NCBI GenBank assembly: GCA_949840955.1
Contig: CATKXV010000002.1
Location: 1 to 64,000, forward strand
DNA length: 64,000 bases
DNA from: an uncultured Anaeroplasmataceae bacterium
Lineage (GTDB): Bacteria; Bacillota_I; Bacilli_A; Acholeplasmatales; Anaeroplasmataceae
Reading direction: 5' to 3'
Translations under genes and position numbers: made by a program
Notes under the pieces: model-generated
What the model was told of the DNA's origin: nothing
Databases searched by the model: none
The model's input: only the letters and a program-made list of their open reading frames with translations
In this document: positions 1-8,107 of the stretch, piece after piece
How the letters are laid out: every line of letters begins with the position of its first letter
Position numbering within the stretch: the first letter of the stretch is position 1

Positions 1-20
1 AGGATCAAACTCTCCATTGT
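1..20 (-). rRNA. 16S rRNA, 5' end only (partial)
   Basis: The reverse complement of the first 13 bases is the universal 16S 5' motif AGAGTTTGATCCT (the site of the 27F primer). By analogy with E. coli numbering, where this motif starts at about nucleotide 8, the mature 5' end lies near position 20. The rest of the gene continues beyond the left edge of the window. Island 1 is transcribed toward this operon. Confidence 0.9.
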
Positions 21-159
21 TTGTTTGTATTCTGTCTCAATTCATTTCTATCTTAAATGAACTGGCTTCTTCTTTTTTCGTTTATTCGTCGTACTTTTTT
101 TCGTCATATATAGTTTTCAAAGACTAAAAATCTAGGTCATTTTTAAAGCGACCTTGTTT

Positions 160-188
160 ATAATACTACAAAATCCTATCAAAGTCAA
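160..188 (-). promoter_or_regulatory. rRNA operon promoter
   Basis: Read on the minus strand, a -35 box TTGACT (183-188) and a -10 box TATTAT (160-165) are separated by 17 bp, about 140 bp upstream of the 16S 5' end. The leader between them and 16S would carry processing signals. The position and near-consensus boxes support an rrn promoter; start-site mapping was not possible. Confidence 0.65.
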
Positions 189-602
189 TTCAAAATTTCA
201 AAAAAATTAAACTTTTATGTAAGATTTTTTATTCATTGATTGAAAAAGTAAATTCCGCTGTTAATAGTTGAACATTTATTTTTGTAAAACATTAAGGATG
301 TAAGTTCTTTCTTTGTCTTACACCCTTTTATTCTTTATTGAATATTTTGTTAAAACTCTTCTAATATTTCTTTTATACATTCATATTAAAAATACTTTAT
401 CTCTAAATTTGGATATGGCATTTCTTATTGCATATAAATTGTTTTTGCTTAAATAGCTTTTATAATAATATATTGACTATTATATAAAGGATAAAATCCT
501 TTGGTCCAAATTACGAAACTTGAGTCTAGATTCTATGACTTCTACAATATTCTCCTTTATTATCGATTAATAAATTTTCTTTGGATAAAAATATTTATAC
601 TA
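189..602. other. Intergenic, AT-rich, between island 1 and the rRNA operon
   Basis: About 415 bases without a convincing gene. I looked for tRNA genes, repeats and a strong terminator for the island 1 gene ending at 603 and saw none. Weak AT-rich promoter-like strings occur but none has two well-spaced boxes. Readthrough from island 1 toward the rRNA promoter is therefore not obviously blocked. Confidence 0.5.
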
Positions 603-2651
603 TCATTTCCTTACCAATTTAAGACTTAGTTCATCTAAGACAGTAAATAAATTGTCCAATACCATATAATCATAACGATAAATTTGAGCTATAGAAATGA
701 AATCAGGATCCGTATAATCAATTTCTGAACTTTCTTTTTTATATACCTTTATCATTTTATATTTTTCTTTAATTAATTCATCTAATGCATAATATGTAGT
801 TAAACAAGCGTGTTTTTTCTTTATTATATCCTTATGTTCAAAGCGTTTCTTTTCTTCGTTATAGTAAAAATCTTTGTAATTCATAGGTTTAAAATCAAAA
901 TAAAAGTAGCTAGCATTCCATCGAGAATGTTCAACAAAGGCTAAAACATTCTTTACTGTCGTCTTAAAATAAAAATCATATTGATTATATAATTCATTAT
1001 TTCGGTTAAAATCAACAGATCCATAATATTTTTCATATTCTTCTTTAGAAATCTTCCTTCGCGAATCTTCCTGATTGACAATTTCTAAATTCATCATACC
1101 CATTTTGTGATAAACAATCAATGCTCCAAAAATATTTGAATATTGCTCAACAATGGGTTCTTTTTGCCAAGCCCTATGAAAATCTGCACTTGATAACGAA
1201 CGATAACTTGAATTAACTAACCCTGCTATTTTCATTAAATTATCATTTACGATTCTATCATGATTTAGAAAATTTTGATCTTCACCAAAATAAATTACAT
1301 TGTTAGATATACAATTTAAATCTTGAATATTATTATCCTTTATTCTGCAAAAAATTGCAAAATTCTGTTTCAGTTCTTCTAAAGCATAATATAAAGATTT
1401 AGCATATTCCATATTCTCCGAATCATTAGTAAGAGAAACCACGAAATATGTATAACTATTTTCGTTTACTAAATCAACTAATTTTCGCTTTAGTTCTGCA
1501 GTTTCTGCATATACTTGCTTATATTCCACATTACAAATTTTTTCTATTTTGGGTAAATCACAATTTTTAAAAATATGTTCAAAATCGAATTCCAATTTTG
1601 TAAAACAATCATTATGTAGTTTTTCTTCTTCGCTTTCAAAAATATAATAATTTACTGGCAAAACCTCTAACTTATCTTTCTTTTGTACAGCAAATTGAAA
1701 TATTGTAGACATCATTTTAAATAATGCCATATTTACCTTTCCAAACCCAATAAAGCAAATGTTAATTCGTTTACCGTTTTTTATAGTTAAATTTGAATTA
1801 TAGAACTCTCTTGGAACATACTTGCTAATCGGATATAGTTTTACAAATTCTCTAGCTAAAAGTTCGTGCTTATTAAAACAGGATAAATAAACCTGACTTT
1901 TTTCTAAATTAAGTTCAAAGTAAACGTCTCTTATGAATTTCATTTGTTCGACAGATGTGGCAAAATGTAAATATATTTCTTTTTTATTTTCTGTAAAATT
2001 ATATTTGGATAATTCTTTTTGTAAATTTAAACTAGAAATATTAAAATAAATAATATGACATGTTTTATTTTTTATATAATGGTTTAATGTTTTATTATTT
2101 AATTTACAATTTAAGTATTTTAATTTCTTCTTCTTTAAATCTTCTATTTCTTTTTTCTCGCTACTTTCCAACCATAATACAGAATTTTTATTATTTAAAC
2201 AGTATTGAATAGAGTCCTTAGAATATCCAATGACAATATCACATCCATTTTTCAAAAGTTTATTAACATAAATTCCATTCATGATTTTAGAGCCAAACAA
2301 ACTAAAGAAGGTTGTAATCCATGTTAATGATACAATTAGAAATAAAAAAGTATACACAACGTGATATAAAGGTATCGCCTTAGAAATTTCATAAATTTTC
2401 GCAGAATCAATATCAAAAACTAAAAATTTTAAAGTTCTCCCCATTAAATAAATATAATCATAATATGAAGCGCCATTCTTCATAAAAGATAGATTAACAC
2501 AATATACAGAAAAAATTAAAATAGCAACCGGAATGAAAAAACAATTGTTCTTTTTTGATAATTCCATTTTCTTTTTATAAAAGCCAAAAAGAAAGATAAA
2601 AATCATTAAGACTTCTATTATCAAAAAAACAATTCCAAATATCAAATACAT
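603..2651 (-). CDS. Membrane-anchored Rossmann-fold protein with C-terminal RyR domain
   Basis: A 682-residue protein with about three N-terminal membrane segments (within residues 1-120), then a degenerate TrkA_N/KTN-like Rossmann region, a second Rossmann-like stretch with the glycine motif GFGKVN near residue 300, and a C-terminal region with the EHSRW motif typical of bacterial RyR (ryanodine receptor) repeats. RyR domains are inferred to bind nucleotide ligands in signalling and conflict systems, so this could be a ligand-gated membrane effector; that is inference. The start is the ATG at 2651, which has GGAG eight bases upstream; a longer reading from a TTG would begin inside that ribosome binding site. 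It follows the TIR-methyltransferase gene by 15 bp, so the two form one unit. This is the second RyR protein of the island. Confidence 0.7.
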   Translation of the reverse strand: MYLIFGIVFLIIEVLMIFIFLFGFYKKKMELSKKNNCFFIPVAILIFSVYCVNLSFMKNGASYYDYIYLMGRTLKFLVFDIDSAKIYEISKAIPLYHVVYTFLFLIVSLTWITTFFSLFGSKIMNGIYVNKLLKNGCDIVIGYSKDSIQYCLNNKNSVLWLESSEKKEIEDLKKKKLKYLNCKLNNKTLNHYIKNKTCHIIYFNISSLNLQKELSKYNFTENKKEIYLHFATSVEQMKFIRDVYFELNLEKSQVYLSCFNKHELLAREFVKLYPISKYVPREFYNSNLTIKNGKRINICFIGFGKVNMALFKMMSTIFQFAVQKKDKLEVLPVNYYIFESEEEKLHNDCFTKLEFDFEHIFKNCDLPKIEKICNVEYKQVYAETAELKRKLVDLVNENSYTYFVVSLTNDSENMEYAKSLYYALEELKQNFAIFCRIKDNNIQDLNCISNNVIYFGEDQNFLNHDRIVNDNLMKIAGLVNSSYRSLSSADFHRAWQKEPIVEQYSNIFGALIVYHKMGMMNLEIVNQEDSRRKISKEEYEKYYGSVDFNRNNELYNQYDFYFKTTVKNVLAFVEHSRWNASYFYFDFKPMNYKDFYYNEEKKRFEHKDIIKKKHACLTTYYALDELIKEKYKMIKVYKKESSEIDYTDPDFISIAQIYRYDYMVLDNLFTVLDELSLKLVRK

Positions 2652-2666
2652 TATATCACACTCCAA

Positions 2667-3971
2667 TTAATTTTTAAATCCAATAAAAGACATCAATCCC
2701 AAATTGAATACAAAATCATGGTTCATAAATTTTCGCTCTAAATCTTCGTAAATATCACATAGCCATGCATACTCCTTGCGATAATATTCATCATCAGGAT
2801 ATCTTTCACACTGGATTCTTAAATCATCCTTAATAAAAGAAAAATAAATATCAAAGAAAGACTGCTTATCCTCAAAACTCATATTTATTGTATTATACCC
2901 ATTTTTTAGAATCTCTATATTTTTAAACCCACTTAGTATTAGGTTCGTTGCAATTTCCCTTCCACTATAACGATATCCTGAAATCACATTATTTCTGCAT
3001 ATTTCATACACTCTTTCAAAATCATGATTTATATCTGGATATGCAAAATTTAGTCCGTCATCAATATCCTTTATATAAATACATCCTTCATTACTCAAAA
3101 ATTTTCTTAATTTTTTAAGCAAATGATAATTGTTACGAATATGCAAAAAAATCATAGAACAATGAATGATATCAAAATTTTCTATATTATGGGCATTCAT
3201 AATTTTTTTAAGCTTTATTTCAAAATCAGAGGAAGTCAAATCTAAAGCAAAAAAATTAATTTTCTCATTAGAATAATTATCGTTCGCAAAAATGACATTT
3301 TCAACGTTTGTTTCTATACCTATAATAGTATCAACTGCTTCACAATGACCAAATCGATCAACAATTAATGAACCATCTCCTGAGCCAACATCTAAAACAG
3401 ATACGTTCTTTTTCCCTTCTATAAGTCGATTATAAATATCAATATCAAATTTTTTTAAAACTTTCTGCTGGTTATTTAGTCTAGTTTTTTCAAAATCTGA
3501 GGCACTATCATATTTATTGTCTATTCTTTCTCTGACAACCTCTTTTTTTTCAGCAATTCCTAAAATTTTGATGATTTTTTCCTTTAAATCAAATATAGCA
3601 ACATCTAAAGTCCGACTGCAGGCATCTATCCAATGCTGTCTTTTCACATAATAATCCATTGCTTTTGATAAGTCTTTATTATCCACCTTGAAAGGAATAA
3701 TAGTAATTGCTTCTTGATTAATATTGGCTTTAAAAGCTTGTTCAACCTCATTTAAACAATGTGGAGAATTTGAAGATCTCTCATTTAAAACAATCACAAA
3801 TATTCTACATCTTTCAATAGCCTCAACAATGCTTGTGGCATAATCACCTATAACATCTCTAGGAGCATACCAGCATCTAACCTTATGCTGTTCAAGGACA
3901 GATACTATATTGTCAGCAATACTCTTTGATTCATGCTCATAACTAATAAATACATCTAAACTCTTTTCCAT
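2667..3971 (-). CDS. TIR domain-methyltransferase fusion
   Basis: 434 residues. The N-terminal TIR domain (about residues 5-140) starts with the typical LDVFISYEHES and carries CLNEVE with a glutamate at the usual catalytic position of NAD-cleaving TIR enzymes. The second half holds a class I SAM-dependent methyltransferase fold with motif I VLDVGSGDGS near residue 195. TIR domains can degrade NAD or make signalling nucleotides, or bind other proteins; which applies here is unknown. A TIR-methyltransferase fusion is unusual. The gene begins after the terminator closing the main island 1 operon, so it heads its own unit with the 603-2651 gene. I see no clear Shine-Dalgarno before its ATG. Inverted arms ATACTAT/ATAGTAT lie about 40-70 bp upstream and may be an operator. 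Confidence 0.75.
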   Translation of the reverse strand: MEKSLDVFISYEHESKSIADNIVSVLEQHKVRCWYAPRDVIGDYATSIVEAIERCRIFVIVLNERSSNSPHCLNEVEQAFKANINQEAITIIPFKVDNKDLSKAMDYYVKRQHWIDACSRTLDVAIFDLKEKIIKILGIAEKKEVVRERIDNKYDSASDFEKTRLNNQQKVLKKFDIDIYNRLIEGKKNVSVLDVGSGDGSLIVDRFGHCEAVDTIIGIETNVENVIFANDNYSNEKINFFALDLTSSDFEIKLKKIMNAHNIENFDIIHCSMIFLHIRNNYHLLKKLRKFLSNEGCIYIKDIDDGLNFAYPDINHDFERVYEICRNNVISGYRYSGREIATNLILSGFKNIEILKNGYNTINMSFEDKQSFFDIYFSFIKDDLRIQCERYPDDEYYRKEYAWLCDIYEDLERKFMNHDFVFNLGLMSFIGFKN

Positions 3972-4123
3972 ATGTTCTGTAGTATAATCTGTTTTTAAAA
4001 GACTATACTATCCCCCTTTCTCTATAGTATTACTTATAAAATCATTCTTGCCATAATTTAAGCTGACATTCTATTACAAATTATAACACAATTATTTTAA
4101 AAATACCACTTTTAAGAAAAATC

Positions 4124-4164
4124 AAAAAAAGCATGACATCTAATACTACGTTAAATTTCATGCT
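4124..4164 (-). terminator. Intrinsic terminator closing the main island 1 operon
   Basis: On the minus strand AGCATGA (arm 4158-4164) pairs with TCATGCT (arm 4130-4136) and is followed by a run of seven T. It lies just after the GNAT gene and separates it from the TIR-methyltransferase unit. Confidence 0.65.
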
Positions 4165-4185
4165 TATCGAATTTAAATATATTCT

Positions 4186-4779
4186 TTATCCTCTTACCAT
4201 TTTTTGAACCTTAAGGGGCGGTTGGTTGGCTCCTGCATAATCTTCTCGTTCTTCTACTTTTTTAAACCCAAATTTCTCATATAAATGAACGGCAGGAAAA
4301 TTCTCTTTATTCACATAAAGTTGAATAGGAGCATTTCCATAAATATCTAAAATGTTTTTTAATAAAAAAGTTCCAACTCCTTTATTTTTATATTCAATCT
4401 GTACAGAAACCTGGCATATTGAAACACCCACACTAAAATTATTATATTCCTGTTTAAATGAATTACATGCCTCTTTAAAATTTTTGGGATATGTTTCATT
4501 GGCCAAAAGAAATGCTTCTAAAAAAACATCTTGATCCCAATCAATATAATGAAAAAATAAGGAACATATTCCAATAACCTTTTCATCAAGTTCACAACAA
4601 AAGAAATTATTTTTATAAAAAATAGAGTTTTCATTTTCAAAAAGAAAAGGCATTATTTTGTGCGCCTTTTCTTTGCTTCCAAATAAATCTATATAAGTAT
4701 AAGGATCTGCAGCTAAAATTAAATCTATTACACTTGGATAATCTTTTTTTGTTATTTTACGAAAAATTAAATCTGTCAT
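4186..4779 (-). CDS. GNAT family N-acetyltransferase
   Basis: 197 residues with a GNAT fold: an N-terminal beta strand (LIFRKITKKDYPSVIDLI), the acetyl-CoA binding segment QIEYKNKGVGTFLL near residue 135, and the C-terminal VHLYEKFGFKKVEER motif characteristic of the family. The substrate is unknown. It follows the membrane-anchored unknown (4804-7113) by 24 bp and precedes the operon terminator, so it is co-transcribed with island 1. Its ATG has GAGGAAT about ten bases upstream. It may be cargo, or it may modify an island component; the sequence does not distinguish these. Confidence 0.85.
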   Translation of the reverse strand: MTDLIFRKITKKDYPSVIDLILAADPYTYIDLFGSKEKAHKIMPFLFENENSIFYKNNFFCCELDEKVIGICSLFFHYIDWDQDVFLEAFLLANETYPKNFKEACNSFKQEYNNFSVGVSICQVSVQIEYKNKGVGTFLLKNILDIYGNAPIQLYVNKENFPAVHLYEKFGFKKVEEREDYAGANQPPLKVQKMVRG

Positions 4780-4803
4780 TCACTATCATTCCTCAATTGA
4801 TTT

Positions 4804-7113
4804 TTACATATCATAATCCATATGATTGCAATTTATCATAATAGGTTCTATCCATAATTTCAACTCATCATTACTTCTAAAACGATTCGGTACACAATAG
4901 TAGCCTTGATTTGGAGAATAAGAATATTCAGAAATCACTTTGAAATCATTTTCTATACTTTCATCTGTAAAAACAGAAAAATGATTTACAACATAACCAT
5001 CTCTTGTTTTAGAAGTATAATCTAAAAAAGCTACATATGGATATATAATTCCCTCACTACGATTTGATCCAAAGCTCTTGCCTGTTTTTAAATATTCTAA
5101 TGCGATTTTTACTGTATCCACTAATTCATTAAAATCTCTTCTTGTTGTTATGGGTTGAGAAAAGCAGTCTTCAAAACAAGCAATATTACTATAGGTTAAT
5201 AAAAAATCCCTTCCTAGCATTCGCTTTAATAATTCATTGTAAGATTCCTGTTTCCCAGGATATGCACATTGTCTACAAAACTCTTTGAATTTTTTTAAAA
5301 GAGTTTTAATTTCTTCTTTGGGCAATGCCTGCATTTCTAAACTCATTCTTGCCATAGTTTCATCAAATTTTTGATTTGCGCGAGCTTGAGATTGCTCAAC
5401 CCGCTCTAATGTTAATTGATTTAAAATAGATTCTTTCTCAAAATCAAATTTTTCTTGAGCATACGCAAAAAGAGCATGATAAAAGCAATATAAGGTTTTT
5501 AAAGTTTGGTCTACTAATATTAGTAACGCATTTTTAGCTGCTTCAAAAGACACTGCAGATGCTTTTATCTCATCTACTATTTTTATTCTAGAAATTATAG
5601 ATAATGGATATCGTATTTCTATATCTGTTGTTAAATTTGTGTAAGTTAACTGTGATAATGTATTAACAATTGCTAACGCTTGAATTCTTGCACGGATACT
5701 TTCCTCATTTACCACTTTCTTTCGAAAGGAAAGTCCTTCTTTACTACCATATACTTTATTTTTTATATTGCTTAATTCTGATTTAATCGATGTTCTTACC
5801 CTTTCCTCTAAAGCAGAAATATTAAATTTATCTCCAAAACGATAATTCAAATTCTTAATTAATTTTTGGAAATATGTAGTTCTACCATTAAACAATACTG
5901 ATAATAATTTAGTTGCACTTTCTTGAATTAAAAGAGTCGCAATCACAACATCCCATGCATATCCAATCTCAACCAAATTATCATCATCTAAATAGTTAGT
6001 ATCTATATCTCCATCTTTAACAAACATTGTTGCATAATCTGGCTTTATAGAATAAATATCATAAATAATTTTTTTAGCATCATCATCTAATATATCAGAT
6101 ATTGCAAGTGATAAGATTCTTATATAACGAAAGTTAATAGTATTAAAGTCTTTTATAAAGTGATCCGTGCTAGAGAAGTTTTTTATGCATCCTGGAAATA
6201 GCTCATTTTTAAAAGCATTTACCCCTTCTTCTAATTCTAATATAAAGCAATCCTCTATATCTTCTTCTATAACAGAAGAGTCTTTTTCTCTAACCAAAAC
6301 ATAGATACGATTTCCATTATTAAAATCACCAATCTCCGAAAAATTTAAGATTAAATATTCTTCCTTAGAAGTACGAATCATCCTTTGAGTCACACTTTCT
6401 AAATAATAATATTTCCCATCATTATCATTTAAAAAAGAATAATTCACATCCACATCAGCTGTTGCAATGTTTCCATCAGACACTTTCAAGCGTTGGAATC
6501 CATCAATTTGCTCATCATCCTTAATAAGTCTTAGAGGAACATCATTTTTCATCACATCAATATGAATTATAAATGGAAGCATATCTAAAAATTGAACAAG
6601 TAAAAATCTTAAATATCCTAAATCTTGAACTTGCAAGCGGGCAGAATATCTTCCGATTTTTGCTTGATGAATGAGTTCAGAAAAATATGGAGAAAACTTA
6701 AATCCTCCTGTAATCTCAAACTCTCTCATAATTTCAGCAGAATTCTCACTATTCAATAAAATTTGAATATCATTTAAAGAATTTTCTATAAATTCATAAG
6801 TAAGATTAAATTCATAATATAACTTTTCAAAAGAAGTAATAATCCTCATAAAATTAGATGAATTTTTTAACGAATATTGTTCTTCTAAATTTTGCATTTT
6901 TGTTTTTCTCCAATGTAAATACTTTCCATATATAAACATGAAGGACAGAATCAAAATATTATTGAAATAAATATAAATTTTGCTACCTATTTTTAAAAAT
7001 TTACGATCGTTCCATTCTTGCATAAAAATAAAATCTTTAACATCAATATCTCTTATTTTATCTATTTCTAGCAAAGCATCTTCTATTGTTAGTCTTTGTT
7101 CCAAATTCATCAT
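4804..7113 (-). CDS. Large island 1 protein of unknown function with one membrane segment
   Basis: 769 residues, no family recognised. Residues about 48-65 form a hydrophobic segment (NNILILSFMFIYGKYL), suggesting a single membrane anchor, followed by a long, mostly helical, charged body. A C-terminal segment around residues 620-720 contains two cysteines in FCRQCAYPG and an ACFEDCF string, which is at most a hint of metal binding. It follows the ParA-like ATPase by 17 bp and has a strong AGGAGG ribosome binding site. Its place between the ATPase and the GNAT suggests a structural partner of the ATPase, by context only. Confidence 0.6.
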   Translation of the reverse strand: MMNLEQRLTIEDALLEIDKIRDIDVKDFIFMQEWNDRKFLKIGSKIYIYFNNILILSFMFIYGKYLHWRKTKMQNLEEQYSLKNSSNFMRIITSFEKLYYEFNLTYEFIENSLNDIQILLNSENSAEIMREFEITGGFKFSPYFSELIHQAKIGRYSARLQVQDLGYLRFLLVQFLDMLPFIIHIDVMKNDVPLRLIKDDEQIDGFQRLKVSDGNIATADVDVNYSFLNDNDGKYYYLESVTQRMIRTSKEEYLILNFSEIGDFNNGNRIYVLVREKDSSVIEEDIEDCFILELEEGVNAFKNELFPGCIKNFSSTDHFIKDFNTINFRYIRILSLAISDILDDDAKKIIYDIYSIKPDYATMFVKDGDIDTNYLDDDNLVEIGYAWDVVIATLLIQESATKLLSVLFNGRTTYFQKLIKNLNYRFGDKFNISALEERVRTSIKSELSNIKNKVYGSKEGLSFRKKVVNEESIRARIQALAIVNTLSQLTYTNLTTDIEIRYPLSIISRIKIVDEIKASAVSFEAAKNALLILVDQTLKTLYCFYHALFAYAQEKFDFEKESILNQLTLERVEQSQARANQKFDETMARMSLEMQALPKEEIKTLLKKFKEFCRQCAYPGKQESYNELLKRMLGRDFLLTYSNIACFEDCFSQPITTRRDFNELVDTVKIALEYLKTGKSFGSNRSEGIIYPYVAFLDYTSKTRDGYVVNHFSVFTDESIENDFKVISEYSYSPNQGYYCVPNRFRSNDELKLWIEPIMINCNHMDYDM

Positions 7114-7130
7114 AGAAGACCTCCTTTTAT

Positions 7131-8084
7131 CTAATTAAAATCCTTAGCTATAACTTCAGCTAAATATTCATATGCCTTATATGCCTCTTCTTCATCATTT
7201 GAAAAAATATACTCTCTATCATTCTTTAATTCACAAAGTACACCTTCAGAGAATTTAAATCTTTTAACTTCAGGAATTCCATATTTATCGTAATTTAGCA
7301 TATCAAAATCAAATCTACATTCAGACCCTTGACTATCTAATTCTAATCTTAATTTTTCTAAATCATCTCTTACTTCTTTTCTGACATTTTCCAAATTAAA
7401 CTCTCTACCATTAATAACAATTTTCTCCTGTGGTACAACATTAAATAGTGGAATAAACTCTCCTGCAACACCCAATGCTTTTCCTTTTAAGAAATCTATT
7501 GTTCCTTTTCTGTGCTGTCTTGTAATTCTCATTACAACAACAATTTTATCGCTTTCTTCAAATACAGTTTTTCCAATAATTTGTCCACCTGCAGGCATAT
7601 CAAAAATAACTGCAGCAGCTCCATAATTCTCACAAACCTTTAAAAAGTTACTAATCGTTAAATTTGACGTCCCATCAAATTTTGATATTGTTTTAGTTGG
7701 TTGAACTGGAACAAATAAAACACTTTTCCCATGTGTTATATGATTCAATCCAAATTCTGCTCCTACTGGTAAAAACTTTTCATAAAGCCCAAATTCTGTA
7801 AATGGTTTTATAGGTGTTCCTCTTGATGCTGCAGCATATTTACTGAAAATAGTCTCTTTTGTATTTAATAACATATTCGTTGTAAAAAAATTGGGGTCTT
7901 CTTTTTTTATCTCATTTTCTGTTAATAAATAAGACAATCCCGCGCTATCAGCATCTAAATCTACTAAGATTATAGGATGCTCTTTACTCGCATTTAATTT
8001 TTCTACTAAAAAAGGAATCGTATTATAAATAAGGGAACTTCTTCCTGAGCCACCCTTATATGAAAAATAAGATGTAACTAACAT
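7131..8084 (-). CDS. ParA/MinD-like ATPase with variant KGGxGR P-loop
   Basis: 317 residues with the deviant Walker A of SIMIBI ATPases at the N terminus, YKGGSGRSS (residues 9-17). The usual lysine before the last serine is arginine here, while the signature lysine (K10) is kept. The Walker B region ILVDLDADSAG follows near residue 40, and FDMPAGGQ near residue 160 resembles the switch region. Related proteins dimerise on ATP to position partners on membranes or DNA. The K-to-R change may weaken hydrolysis. The gene lies between two large unknown proteins and has a strong AGGAAGGAG ribosome binding site. It is not accompanied by ParB or parS, so a plasmid partition role is unlikely. Confidence 0.75.
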   Translation of the reverse strand: MLVTSYFSYKGGSGRSSLIYNTIPFLVEKLNASKEHPIILVDLDADSAGLSYLLTENEIKKEDPNFFTTNMLLNTKETIFSKYAAASRGTPIKPFTEFGLYEKFLPVGAEFGLNHITHGKSVLFVPVQPTKTISKFDGTSNLTISNFLKVCENYGAAAVIFDMPAGGQIIGKTVFEESDKIVVVMRITRQHRKGTIDFLKGKALGVAGEFIPLFNVVPQEKIVINGREFNLENVRKEVRDDLEKLRLELDSQGSECRFDFDMLNYDKYGIPEVKRFKFSEGVLCELKNDREYIFSNDEEEAYKAYEYLAEVIAKDFN

Positions 8085-8107
8085 TTCTTTAATCTCCTTC
8101 CTAACCT

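Noticed and set aside
1-602. tRNA gene or integrase site between island 1 and the rRNA operon
   Set aside because: No cloverleaf-like arms, CCA end, integrase or duplicated att sequence could be found here.
7131-8084. Plasmid or chromosome partition ParA
   Set aside because: No parB or parS-like repeats are adjacent, the P-loop is altered, and neighbours are TIR and large unknown proteins.
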